NCBI RefSeq assembly: GCF_022809715.1
Contig: NZ_CP094459.1
Location: 3,038,001-3,102,000 of the forward strand
Direction: 5' to 3'
Source of the DNA: Burkholderia pyrrocinia
Lineage (GTDB): Bacteria; Pseudomonadota; Gammaproteobacteria; Burkholderiales; Burkholderiaceae
Length of the DNA: 64,000 bases
In this document: piece by piece, positions 56,589 through 64,000 of the stretch
Layout: every line of letters begins with the position of its first letter
Position numbering within the stretch: position 1 is the first letter of the stretch
Program-made: the position numbers and the translations under genes
Notes under the pieces: model-generated
What the model saw: only the letters and a program-made list of their open reading frames with translations
Database searches by the model: none
Told to the model about the DNA's origin: nothing

Positions 56589-57653
56589 ATGGCAGGTGAA
56601 TCCGGGCCGCGCTGGCGCAAGCGCACCGCGCGCTTCGACGAGATCGCGGCGCTCGCCGGCGTCAGCACGACCACCGTCGACCGCGTGCTGAACGAGCGCG
56701 GCAGCGTGTCGGCGCAGGCGCGCGAGCGCGTGGTCGCAGCGGCGCGGCAGCTCGGCGTGCCGCGGCAGCTGCCCGACACGCGGCACGGGCTGATCCACGT
56801 CGACGTGCTGCTGCCGGACACCGACGCGCCGTTCTTCCGGCGGCTGCAGCAGGCGCTGCAGCGCTCGCTGCAGATGCTCGACCGGCGCGTGGTCGTGCAC
56901 CGGACGATCCTGCCCGCCGCGGACGACGAACGCGCCGCCGCGCTGATCGAACGGCCCGCATACCGGCGCGCGGCGCTGATCGTCACGGCACGCGACACCG
57001 CCCGCGTGCGCGATGCGCTGGCCGGCGCGATCGCGCGCGGCGAAACCGTCGTCACGATGGTCACCGACATCGGCGGCATCGATCGCGTGCACTACGCGGG
57101 CATCGACAACTACCGCGCCGGGCGCACGGCCGGCTACTACGTCGGCCGTCTGGCGGCACGCCCGGGCCGCGTGCTGCTGCTCGGCGGCCGCATGGGCTAC
57201 CGCGCGCACGCCGACCGGATGGCCGGCTGCCGCGACCAGCTCGCCGACGCGTTCGCCGCGCTGCGCTGCGACGGCGAGCCGGTCGAGACGCTCGACCAGG
57301 ACGACCGCTGCTACCGCGCGGTGACGAAGGCACTGCAGGCACACGACGACGTGGTCGCGATCTACAACAGCGGCGCCGGCTCGGCCGGCATCGAAGCGGC
57401 GCTGCGCAAGGCCGGCGCGACCGGCCGCGTGGTCTGGATCGGGCACGAGATGCTCGACGAGCACCGCACCTTCATCGACGCCGGTGCGATGGACCTCGCG
57501 ATCGACCAGGATCCGGACGGACAGGTGATTTCCGCGCTGCAGCACGTACTGCATGCGTGCGGGATCGTCGAACAGCCGCCGCCCGGCGACCCGGTCGAAT
57601 TCCGCGTGTTCTGTGCGGCGAACGTGAGGACGAGCGCCTACCTGCAGCCCTGA
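56589..57653 (+). CDS. LacI-family transcriptional regulator
   Basis: The 354-residue protein starts MAGESGPRWRKRTARFDEIAALAGVSTTTVDRVLNERGSVSAQARERVVAAARQLG, a clear LacI HTH and hinge, behind GGAG. The periplasmic-binding-protein-like effector domain follows from about residue 65 and looks like the sugar/inositol-binding Peripla_BP_4 type (VHYAGIDNYRAGRTAGYYVGRLA). It faces the oxygenase genes and precedes the isomerase operon, and a repeated operator candidate flanks it, so it probably controls both. Confidence 0.9.
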   Translation: MAGESGPRWRKRTARFDEIAALAGVSTTTVDRVLNERGSVSAQARERVVAAARQLGVPRQLPDTRHGLIHVDVLLPDTDAPFFRRLQQALQRSLQMLDRRVVVHRTILPAADDERAAALIERPAYRRAALIVTARDTARVRDALAGAIARGETVVTMVTDIGGIDRVHYAGIDNYRAGRTAGYYVGRLAARPGRVLLLGGRMGYRAHADRMAGCRDQLADAFAALRCDGEPVETLDQDDRCYRAVTKALQAHDDVVAIYNSGAGSAGIEAALRKAGATGRVVWIGHEMLDEHRTFIDAGAMDLAIDQDPDGQVISALQHVLHACGIVEQPPPGDPVEFRVFCAANVRTSAYLQP

Positions 57654-57715
57654 ATGTCGCCGCGCATCGCGGCGCATGCGCGCGGCGAAAAAAATCGACC
57701 GGCGCATTGGCGATT

Positions 57716-57729
57716 TTTCGTCAACGTTT
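57716..57729. promoter_or_regulatory. Candidate LacI-family operator, copy 2
   Basis: TTTCGTCAACGTTT is the reverse complement of the 14-mer at 56503-56516. It lies 70 bases upstream of the isomerase gene. Confidence 0.7.
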
Positions 57730-57798
57730 GTCATGCAGCCCGCGCCGCGCATCCGTACATTGGACAGCCATCCCCAGCACAACAACGGACAGGAGACG

Positions 57799-58833
57799 AT
57801 GGCTGAATCGATCCTCATCGGCGTAAACCTCGACGGCGTGCTCGAACACGACGGCCTGCCGTTGCCCACGCCTGCCGAACGCTTCCGTATGATCGCCGGC
57901 GCCGGCGTGTTCGACTACGTCGAAAAGAACCCGTCGCGCGGCGAAGATCTGTCGCCGTATTTCGCGCTGGTCGAACGCCACGCGCTGCCGATTCGCGTGA
58001 TCGGCGGCATCTGGTGCGCCGGCCGCGACGAAACGCATGTCGCCGAAATCGTCGATGCCGGCGCGCGGTTCGGCAGCACGGTGCTCAACTGCCAGCTGTA
58101 CGCGCATCACGCGGACGGCCATCCGCTGTCGGACCGCGAAGTCGCCGATTTCTACCTGCGCACGTATGAACGCGGCGAGCCGGTCGGCTGCCTGCCGAGC
58201 CTCGAAGTGCACGTCGACATGTGGAGCGAGGATTTCACGCGCGTCGCGCGGGTCGCGCAGCATGTCGAGCAGGCCGGTGCGCCGTTCCGGATCACGCTCG
58301 ATCATTCGCACCTGCTGTTCAAGATCGGCAATCGCGCCGAACTCGATGCGTCGGGCATTCGCGAACGGGTCGACAGCGGCAGTCTCGTGCTCGACCCCGC
58401 ATCGCCGGCCGCCATCTACGCCGACTGGATCGCGCGCGGCTGGGTCCGGCATGCGCATGCGCGCAGCGTGATTCCGAACAACCCGGAGAACCGCTGGATG
58501 CGCCGCGCGGACGGCCGGCCCGGCCGCGGCATCCAGTATCCGTTCGTCGCGCCGGCACCGGGCGCCTGGCACGGCGAATGGCACGCGGCGGCGCTCGACA
58601 CGTGGAAGGCCGCGCTGCGCCAGTTGCTGCAATCGCAGGCTCACGCTCGGTCGGCGCGGCTCGAGCAGATCAGTTGCGAGTTCATCCCGTTTCCCGACTA
58701 CGGCGGCGGCGCACGCTATTCGATCTTCGACAACAACGTCGCATGCGCGCACTGGCTGCGCGATACATGGCACGCACTCGCCGCGCCGCCGACGGATGCG
58801 CCGGCCGACACCACCGCGCGCGACCTCACCTGA
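57799..58833 (+). CDS. Xylose isomerase-like TIM-barrel protein of sugar/inositol catabolism
   Basis: The 344-residue protein starts MAESILIGVNLDGVLEHDGLPLPTPAERF at 57799 behind AGGAGA. TIM-barrel AP-endonuclease-2/xylose-isomerase features include a conserved ITLDHSHLLFKIGN (metal-site Asp and His), VEVHVDMW-like LEVHVDMW and SCEFIPFPDYGGG. It begins the operon with the two genes that follow. The reaction is unknown; the fold is used by inosose/keto-inositol isomerases and dehydratases, which fits the neighbours. Confidence 0.82.
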   Translation: MAESILIGVNLDGVLEHDGLPLPTPAERFRMIAGAGVFDYVEKNPSRGEDLSPYFALVERHALPIRVIGGIWCAGRDETHVAEIVDAGARFGSTVLNCQLYAHHADGHPLSDREVADFYLRTYERGEPVGCLPSLEVHVDMWSEDFTRVARVAQHVEQAGAPFRITLDHSHLLFKIGNRAELDASGIRERVDSGSLVLDPASPAAIYADWIARGWVRHAHARSVIPNNPENRWMRRADGRPGRGIQYPFVAPAPGAWHGEWHAAALDTWKAALRQLLQSQAHARSARLEQISCEFIPFPDYGGGARYSIFDNNVACAHWLRDTWHALAAPPTDAPADTTARDLT

Positions 58834-58872
58834 TTCAGCCCCCGCCCCTACTCGACACACAAGGACAGAACG

Positions 58873-59700
58873 ATGACGCAAGCATTCCACTTTTCGCTGA
58901 ACCGGATGAGCGCGCCGCGCCTGCCGCTCGACCGCTATGTCGCACTGTGCCGGCGCCTCGGCATCGACACGATCGAAATCCGCAACGATCTCGACGGCGT
59001 CGAGATCGCCGACGGCACGCCGGCCGCCGCCGTGCGCGCGACGGCCGAAGCCGGCGGCGTGACGATCCTGACGATCAACGCGCTGCAGCGCTTCGAGCAA
59101 TGGAGCGCCGAGCGCGCGGACGAAGCGACCGCGCTGGCCGACTACGCGGCGCAGTGCGGCGCGCGTGCGCTGGTGCTGTGCCCGACCAACAGCCGCGGCG
59201 ACACGCGCGGCGCGGACGTGCGCCATGCGGATCTCGTGAAGGCGCTGAAGGCGCTCAAGCCGATCCTCGAAGCGCGCGGCCTGCTCGGCTTCATCGAGCC
59301 GCTCGGCTTCGACGAGTGCGCGCTGCGCCGCAAGTCCGACGCGGTGAAAGGCATTTACGACGCGGCCGGCGAACAGGTCTTCCGGCTCGTGCACGACACG
59401 TTCCACCATCACCTGTCGGGCGAGGACATCTTCTTCCCGAACCTGACGGGCCTCGTGCACATCTCTGGCGTCGACGAAGCCGACCTGCCGGTCGACCGGA
59501 TGCGCGACGGCCATCGCGTGCTGGTCGGCGGCGCCGACCGGCTCGGCAACATCCGGCAGTTGCGCGAACTGCTCGCGCGCGGCTACCGCGGCGCGTTCTC
59601 GTTCGAGCCGTTCGCGAACGAAATCGCGGAAGCCGACGACATCGAAGACCGGCTGCGGGCAAGCATCGACTATGTGCGGCGCGAACTGGCGGATTGCTGA
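58873..59700 (+). CDS. MocC/IolE-like sugar isomerase or dehydratase (TIM barrel)
   Basis: The 275-residue protein starts MTQAFHFSLNRMSAPRLPLDRYVALCRRLGIDTIEIRNDLDG, the strand-helix opening of COG1082 epimerase-like enzymes. Metal ligands are suggested by FIEPLGF, RLVHDTFHHHLSG (Asp, His) and FSFEPFANE. It sits 39 bases after the previous TIM-barrel gene. In this company it most resembles MocC of rhizopine degradation, whose precise reaction is not settled; IolE/IolI-type activity is an alternative. Confidence 0.82.
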   Translation: MTQAFHFSLNRMSAPRLPLDRYVALCRRLGIDTIEIRNDLDGVEIADGTPAAAVRATAEAGGVTILTINALQRFEQWSAERADEATALADYAAQCGARALVLCPTNSRGDTRGADVRHADLVKALKALKPILEARGLLGFIEPLGFDECALRRKSDAVKGIYDAAGEQVFRLVHDTFHHHLSGEDIFFPNLTGLVHISGVDEADLPVDRMRDGHRVLVGGADRLGNIRQLRELLARGYRGAFSFEPFANEIAEADDIEDRLRASIDYVRRELADC

Positions 59701-59832
59701 GCGTCGCCGCGGTGCGCGGCCGGCGTGACGACCCGTACACGTGACGACGCGTGCGGCCATGCACTCGATGTGCGCGCCAGGCACGGGCCCGACAGGAAGA
59801 AGACAACGGACTTAAAGAAAGAGGAGAACAGA

Positions 59833-60819
59833 ATGATCGAATTCGCTTTGTTCGGCGCAGGAAGAATCGGCAAGATCCATGCGGCGAATCTCGCGCGCCA
59901 TCCGGGCGCGAAACTGAAATACGTGATCGACCGTCACGCGCCGTCGGCCGAAGCGCTCGCACACGCACACGGCGCGCAGGTCGCCGACATCGAACGCGCA
60001 CTCGGCGATGCGGCCGTGCAGGCGGTCGTGATCGCGTCGAGCACCGACACGCATGCGGACCTGATCGTCGCGGCGGCGAACGCGGGCAAGGCCGTGTTCT
60101 GCGAGAAGCCGGTCGACCTGACCGTCGAGCGCTCGCGCGCATGCGCGGACGTCGTGCGGCGCACCGGCGTGACCTGCATGATCGGCTTCCAGCGCCGTTT
60201 CGACCCGACCTTCGCCGCGCTGAAGGCGCGCGTCGAACGCGGCGAGATCGGCACGCCGGAGATGCTGGTCGTCACGAGCCGCGACCCGGGCGCGCCGCCC
60301 GTCGACTACATCCGCAGCTCGGGCGGCATCTTCAAGGACATGCTGATCCACGATTTCGACGTGTTCCGCTGGATCCTCGGCGACGAGGCGCAGACGCTGC
60401 ACGCGACCGGCAGTTGCCTGACCGACCCGGCCGTGCTCGATGCCGGCGACATCGATTCGACCGCCGTGACGATCCGCACGCGGCGCGGGCTGCTGTGCCA
60501 GATCAACACGTCGCGGCGCGCGGCCTACGGCTACGACCAGCGCTTCGAGCTGCTCGGCAGCAACGGGATGCTGCAGGCCGGCAACGTGCGGCCGACCGAG
60601 GTGAGCGCGTGGCTGGCCGGCGGCATCGCGACGGACGTGCCGGAGCCGTTCTTCCTCGAGCGCTACCGGCATGCGTACGCGGCCGAGATCGCGCACTTCG
60701 TCGACGCGCTGCGCGACGGCACGCCGGTCAGGACGACGATCGACGACGGGCTCGCCGCGCTCGAGCTGGCCGAGGCCGCGATGACGTCGTGGAAAACGGG
60801 GCGCGTGATCGAGATGTGA
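59833..60819 (+). CDS. Gfo/Idh/MocA oxidoreductase, inositol 2-dehydrogenase-like
   Basis: The 328-residue protein starts MIEFALFGAGRIGKIHAANLARHPGAKL behind GAGGAGA. The NAD-binding GAGRIG lies at 8-13 and the family motif E91-K92-P93 is present. A downstream GGIFKDMLIHDFDVFRWILG supplies the catalytic Asp and His. Similar proteins are IolG, which oxidises myo-inositol to scyllo-inosose, and MocA. It closes a three-gene unit with the isomerases. Confidence 0.9.
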   Translation: MIEFALFGAGRIGKIHAANLARHPGAKLKYVIDRHAPSAEALAHAHGAQVADIERALGDAAVQAVVIASSTDTHADLIVAAANAGKAVFCEKPVDLTVERSRACADVVRRTGVTCMIGFQRRFDPTFAALKARVERGEIGTPEMLVVTSRDPGAPPVDYIRSSGGIFKDMLIHDFDVFRWILGDEAQTLHATGSCLTDPAVLDAGDIDSTAVTIRTRRGLLCQINTSRRAAYGYDQRFELLGSNGMLQAGNVRPTEVSAWLAGGIATDVPEPFFLERYRHAYAAEIAHFVDALRDGTPVRTTIDDGLAALELAEAAMTSWKTGRVIEM

Positions 60820-61004
60820 CGCGAACGATGGCGGCCCGTGCAAGCGGACCGCCGCCGTCGCACGATCGGCAGCACACCTGTACGAAATGCTGCGACGGCA
60901 CGGCCGCATCGGGCAGATTTGCCGAAACGTCGCGCGGCATGCGCGTGAAAGCACGTATCATGGCGAATCGATCGGCGTCGCCGATATCCCGCTTGTTCAC
61001 CATC

Positions 61005-61691
61005 ATGCTCGATCACCTCATCTGCGACTGCGACGGCGTGCTCGTCGACAGCGAAGTCATCGCCGACCGCGTGCTGCTCGACACGCTGACCGCCACCTTC
61101 CCGCATATCGATTTCGAAGCCGCCGCGAAGTCGGCGTTCGGCCAGCAGACGTCGCGTTTCCTCGCGGGGCTCGAATCCCGCTTCGGCGTCGAGATGCCGG
61201 CCGACTTCATCGAGACCATCGAGCACAACATCGAGATCGCGCTGGCGCAATCGCTCGCGCCGATCACCGGCGTGCGCGACGCGCTGCTGAAGGTCAGCCT
61301 GCCGGCCGCCGTCGTGTCGAACAGCCGGCTCGTGCGCGTGCGCAACTCGCTGAAGCGCGCGTCGCTCACCGAGATCTTCGGCGAACGCGTGTTCAGTTCC
61401 GAGCAGGTGTCGCGGCCGAAACCCTACCCCGACGTCTACCTGCATGCGGCGCAGACGCTCGGCGTGGCGCCGGCGCGCTGCATCGTCGTCGAGGACAGCG
61501 TATCGGGATTGAATGCCGCGCGCGCGGCGGGGATGAAGACGATCGCGTTCGTCGGCGCAAGCCACATCCCCGACAACTACGCGGACGCGCTGCGCGCGAT
61601 GGGCATCACGCGGATCATGCGCAAGATGGACGAACTACCGGCGCTCGTCGAAGCCGGCATGCGCGGCGAATTCGGCGACGTGCAGTCGTGA
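61005..61691 (+). CDS. HAD-superfamily hydrolase (subfamily IA, phosphatase/phosphomutase-like)
   Basis: The 228-residue protein opens MLDHLICDCDGVLVDSEVIADR; the nucleophile motif DCDGVLVDSE starts at residue 8, so the ATG at 61005 is preferred over the in-frame ATG at 60960. Motif II is VVSNSR, motif III K in RPKPYPDVYLHAAQ, and motif IV VEDSVSGLNAA. It may dephosphorylate a sugar phosphate in the same catabolic cluster or be unrelated; it lies about 185 bases behind the dehydrogenase gene. Confidence 0.87.
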   Translation: MLDHLICDCDGVLVDSEVIADRVLLDTLTATFPHIDFEAAAKSAFGQQTSRFLAGLESRFGVEMPADFIETIEHNIEIALAQSLAPITGVRDALLKVSLPAAVVSNSRLVRVRNSLKRASLTEIFGERVFSSEQVSRPKPYPDVYLHAAQTLGVAPARCIVVEDSVSGLNAARAAGMKTIAFVGASHIPDNYADALRAMGITRIMRKMDELPALVEAGMRGEFGDVQS

Positions 61692-61837
61692 ACGTGTCGC
61701 GACGGCAGCGCTGGACGATATGCCGTCGCGAACGGAACGCGCCGTTCAGCGCAGCAGGTGCAGCGGAATTCTGCAGGGGCGCTAGCCGACCAGCCAATTG
61801 CCGCGCTTGATCAGCCAGGACATGTTGTCAGTGCGAT

Positions 61838-61890
61838 GCCCGGCGTGAAGCCGGGCCCGCTGTACTGGCGGCCCGCCTTCACGCCGGGCC
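61838..61890. repeat. Long imperfect inverted repeat between HAD and small peptide genes
   Basis: CCCGGCGTGAAGCCGGGCCCGC at the left and GCGGCCCGCCTTCACGCCGGG at the right pair with few mismatches, loop TGTACTG. It lies in the convergent space between 61691 and 61899 and lacks a T-run. It could be a bidirectional terminator or a REP-like stable hairpin. Confidence 0.7.
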
Positions 61891-61898
61891 GTCGGCGC

Positions 61899-62132
61899 TT
61901 AACGCAGCCACTCTCGCGGGATCATCGGCGGGGTACAGCCGTGCGGGAACTTGTAGATGAGATAGCGCCCACGTGAGCCGCCAACCGCTGCTCCCGGCAA
62001 AACGGGACGCGCCGTCATAATCTCGTGGGCCGCAAACCCCGCATCGACGGTGCCCTCCGGCAATTGAATCGCGTTCTGGCCGCCTGCCCCGCCACCGACG
62101 CATGCGCGTTCCGTCATGTTGATTGTTCGCAT
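61899..62132 (-). CDS. Small peptide with double-glycine-like leader (putative secreted peptide)
   Basis: The 77-residue product begins MRTINMTERACVGGG followed by AGGQN. The pattern M-R-x-I-x-x-x-E-x-x-x-V-x-GG resembles leaders of class II microcins and other peptides exported by peptidase-containing ABC transporters. The rest ends in FPHGCTPPMIPREWLR, with one Cys in the mature part. A GAGGTAGGG stretch precedes the ATG at 62132. No transporter or immunity gene is adjacent. Small size and no database check keep the confidence low; a plain hypothetical protein is the alternative. Confidence 0.45.
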   Translation of the reverse strand: MRTINMTERACVGGGAGGQNAIQLPEGTVDAGFAAHEIMTARPVLPGAAVGGSRGRYLIYKFPHGCTPPMIPREWLR

Positions 62133-62319
62133 GATTTCCCTACCTCTGTTGGTTCGTGATCGACACCCGTGCGTGACCGCCGCGGGCTCCTTGTGCAAGC
62201 ACGACACCACGAACCGGACTATCGGTTCGCCATGCCGACGAGCCCGGTCGAGTATAGGTAGCGCTCCGGAAGCCGAATATCGCCGAATCGCCAAATTTCG
62301 GGACTACGCGTGCAGCCCT

Positions 62320-63030
62320 CTACGCGTCGCTCAAGCAGCCCTCGCGCGCAGCGGCCAGCGCCTCGCGGAATTCGACGAGTTCCGCGATCGTCAGCATCGG
62401 CAGCCCGTGCTGTCGCGCGAAACGCTCGACGTCGTCGCCGCGCGTCATCGTGCCGTCCGGATTCATCAGCTCGCACAGCACGCCAGCCGGCTTCAGGCCC
62501 GCAAGGATCGACAGGTCGACCGTGCCTTCGGTGTGACCGCGGCGCGCGAGCACGCCGCCCGGTTGCGCACGCAGCGGAAACACGTGGCCGGGACGCACGA
62601 TGTCGTGCGGCTTCGCTCCGTCGGCGATCGCCGCGCGGATCGTCGTCACGCGGTCGGCCGCCGATACGCCCGTATGCACGCCTTCGCGTGCCTCGATCGA
62701 GACGGTGAACGCGGTGCCGTTGCGGCTCTCGTTGGTCTGCACCATCGGCGGCAGTTCGAGCGCGCGCACCGTGTCGTCGGTCAGGCACAGGCACACGATG
62801 CCGCTGCACTCGCGAATCAGCAGCGCCATCGTCTCGGGCGTGATGCGCTCGGCGGCGACGATCAGGTCGGCCTCGTTCTCGCGGTCGTGGTCGTCCTGCA
62901 GCACGACCGCGCGGCCCGCGCGCATCGCTTCGAGCGCAGCGGCGATGCGCGGCGGCACCGGTTCGGAATCCAGCAACGGGAGATCGGCAAAGGCGTCGGC
63001 GGGTGCCGACGAAACGGACATCAAGGACAT
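62320..63030 (-). CDS. ribB: 3,4-dihydroxy-2-butanone-4-phosphate synthase RibB
   Basis: The 236-residue cytosolic enzyme makes the four-carbon unit of riboflavin from ribulose 5-phosphate. The active-site motif [20 protein letters not shown] lies near residues 45-65, and the substrate-side [35 protein letters not shown] and [10 protein letters not shown] segments are intact. The start MSLMSVSS at 63030 fits. There is no GTP cyclohydrolase II domain, so it is RibB rather than RibBA. A FMN riboswitch is in its leader. Confidence 0.96.
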   Translation of the reverse strand: MSLMSVSSAPADAFADLPLLDSEPVPPRIAAALEAMRAGRAVVLQDDHDRENEADLIVAAERITPETMALLIRECSGIVCLCLTDDTVRALELPPMVQTNESRNGTAFTVSIEAREGVHTGVSAADRVTTIRAAIADGAKPHDIVRPGHVFPLRAQPGGVLARRGHTEGTVDLSILAGLKPAGVLCELMNPDGTMTRGDDVERFARQHGLPMLTIAELVEFREALAAAREGCLSDA

Positions 63031-63149
63031 GTGAAACGCTCCTCGCAAATACGATTTGGGCGAAAAACGTTTCAGGGCATTGCAAACAGACAGAACGACA
63101 ACCCGCTTCGCACGCATCGCGAAGCGGCCCTGGCGGACATGACTATCTG

Positions 63150-63293
63150 CACATCTTCTCTCATCCGGACTGTGACCGTCGGCTCTGGCATTCGACCAGA
63201 TCTGCTGACCCCGCGCGGTGGCGCGGGCGCTCGCGGGCTCGCCGGCTTACGCCAGCCTACCGCCGGTGGGGAATTTCGCCCCGCCCTGAAGAC
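63150..63293 (-). promoter_or_regulatory. FMN riboswitch (RFN element) upstream of ribB
   Basis: Read on the minus strand, the leader carries the conserved RFN blocks in order: CTTCAGGGCGGGGCGAAATTCC, CCACCGGCGGT, GTCAGCAGATCTGGT, AGCCGACGGT and AGTCCGGATGAGAGAAGATG. FMN binding to this RNA should lower ribB expression. Confidence 0.96.
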
Positions 63294-63483
63294 GCACTGA
63301 TTGCCGGATGGGGGCTGCCCATCGTCGGCGGGCCAAGCATACAACAGCCGCGCGCATGGCGCAGCCAACAGCACCTAAAACCTTACTGACGACTCCGTCT
63401 AACGGCATCGTCCAGACGGCCGACGGCCGCGCTGCGGTCCCGCCCGATATGGGGACGGCAACCGCTCCGTGCGACCCGCACGA

Positions 63484-64000
63484 TCAACCGGCCGCGTGCG
63501 CCGCGTCGGGCACGAGCCAGCGCGGCGGCACCTCGGGGCTCACCGTCACGCGAAACGCGCGCGCTTCGCTGTCGCCCGGGTTGCGCAGGCTGTACGGCTG
63601 GTCGGCATCGAACACGATCGCGTCGCCGGTCGCGAGCAACTGGCGGCGGTCATGCACGCTGACTTCAAGCGTGCCCTCGCTGACGACGAGGTTGACCGTC
63701 GTGCCGGGCGCTCGGCGCGTGCCGGGCTCCGTATGCAGCGGCGCGATCCGCAGCTCGTGGAATTCGGCCGCGGCCGGTTCGCCTTCCGGGTACAGTGCGC
63801 GCGCCGAGAAACGGCCGTTCGAGCTGACGACGCGCGACGCGCGCTCGGCCGCCAGGTGTTCGAAGCCGTTCACCGCATGGCGGCGCAGGAACGCGGCGAC
63901 CGACACCTTCAGCGCCGCGGCAATCTTGCAGAGCACCTTGATCGACGGCACGCTGCGCGCCGACTCGATCTGCGCGAGCATCGCGCGCGACACGCCGGAC
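63484..64000 (-). CDS. XRE-cupin transcriptional regulator (partial, 5' end outside the window)
   Basis: The N-terminus is cut at 64000. The visible part has the end of the XRE HTH (SGVSRAMLAQIESARSVPSIKVLCKIAAALKVSVAAFL), then a cupin sensor domain (TTVNLVVSEGTLEVSVHDRRQLLATGDAIVFDADQPYSLRNPGDSEARAF). This is the SutR/PuuR-type architecture. The ligand and targets are unknown. Confidence 0.88.
   Translation of the reverse strand, partial: SGVSRAMLAQIESARSVPSIKVLCKIAAALKVSVAAFLRRHAVNGFEHLAAERASRVVSSNGRFSARALYPEGEPAAAEFHELRIAPLHTEPGTRRAPGTTVNLVVSEGTLEVSVHDRRQLLATGDAIVFDADQPYSLRNPGDSEARAFRVTVSPEVPPRWLVPDAAHAAG

Overview
The window is about 64 kb of very GC-rich DNA (roughly two thirds G+C) whose gene content and codon use look like a Burkholderia cepacia-complex chromosome. 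The evidence is the run recA-recX-sucC-sucD-terC-pilin-pglL, the 382-residue DgoD, a FMN-riboswitch-controlled ribB, and a Burkholderia-type glp regulon. No rRNA operon, CRISPR array, prophage or replication origin is visible. One tRNA-Met (CAT) and one IS3-family element are present. This identification is inference from protein resemblance; no search could be run.

Layout. 0-3.3 kb: end of a YheT-type hydrolase, a hypothetical protein, a secreted M48 metalloprotease and moaC. 3.3-11.1 kb: an accessory type VI secretion cluster. It holds vgrG, an unrecognised putative effector and a membrane-anchored beta-propeller putative immunity protein, then the broken start of a third immunity gene, a second copy of the vgrG 3' end, and a diverged second effector/immunity pair that carries single-base frameshifts. 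11.3-24.3 kb: envelope and housekeeping genes (secreted protein, lipoprotein, O-glycosylating ligase PglL, type IV pilin, TerC-type membrane protein, succinyl-CoA synthetase, recX/recA under a LexA box, a two-component system). 24.5-31.6 kb: MHS transporter, tRNA-Met with a full promoter and terminator, LysR, a GlxA-type AraC regulator divergent from isonitrile hydratase and a cupin, an orphan PAAR spike protein, and another LysR. 31.8-42.7 kb: class A PBP-like protein, two small Cys-rich proteins, GntR/DgoD for galactonate, an IS3 element inserted in the loop of the likely dgoD terminator, a CopD-type protein and two multihaem cytochromes c. 42.8-53.6 kb: rhlE, a ferritin-like protein, gamma-glutamyltransferase, and glpR plus glpDKF. 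53.7-61.7 kb: a gene set resembling rhizopine (inositol-amine) catabolism, with a desaturase-type oxygenase, Rieske ferredoxin and reductase facing a LacI regulator, two TIM-barrel isomerases, an inositol-dehydrogenase-like oxidoreductase and a HAD phosphatase. A 14-base sequence repeated before both transcription units is a likely LacI-family operator. 61.8-64 kb: a small peptide with a double-glycine-like leader, ribB with its FMN riboswitch, and a partial XRE-cupin regulator.

Sequence quality matters here. sucD (a core TCA gene), the second effector, the second immunity gene and the IS transposase all carry short indels, nearly all explainable as missing bases in short homopolymers. Either the read set undercalls homopolymers or these genes are decaying; sucD favours at least some sequencing error.
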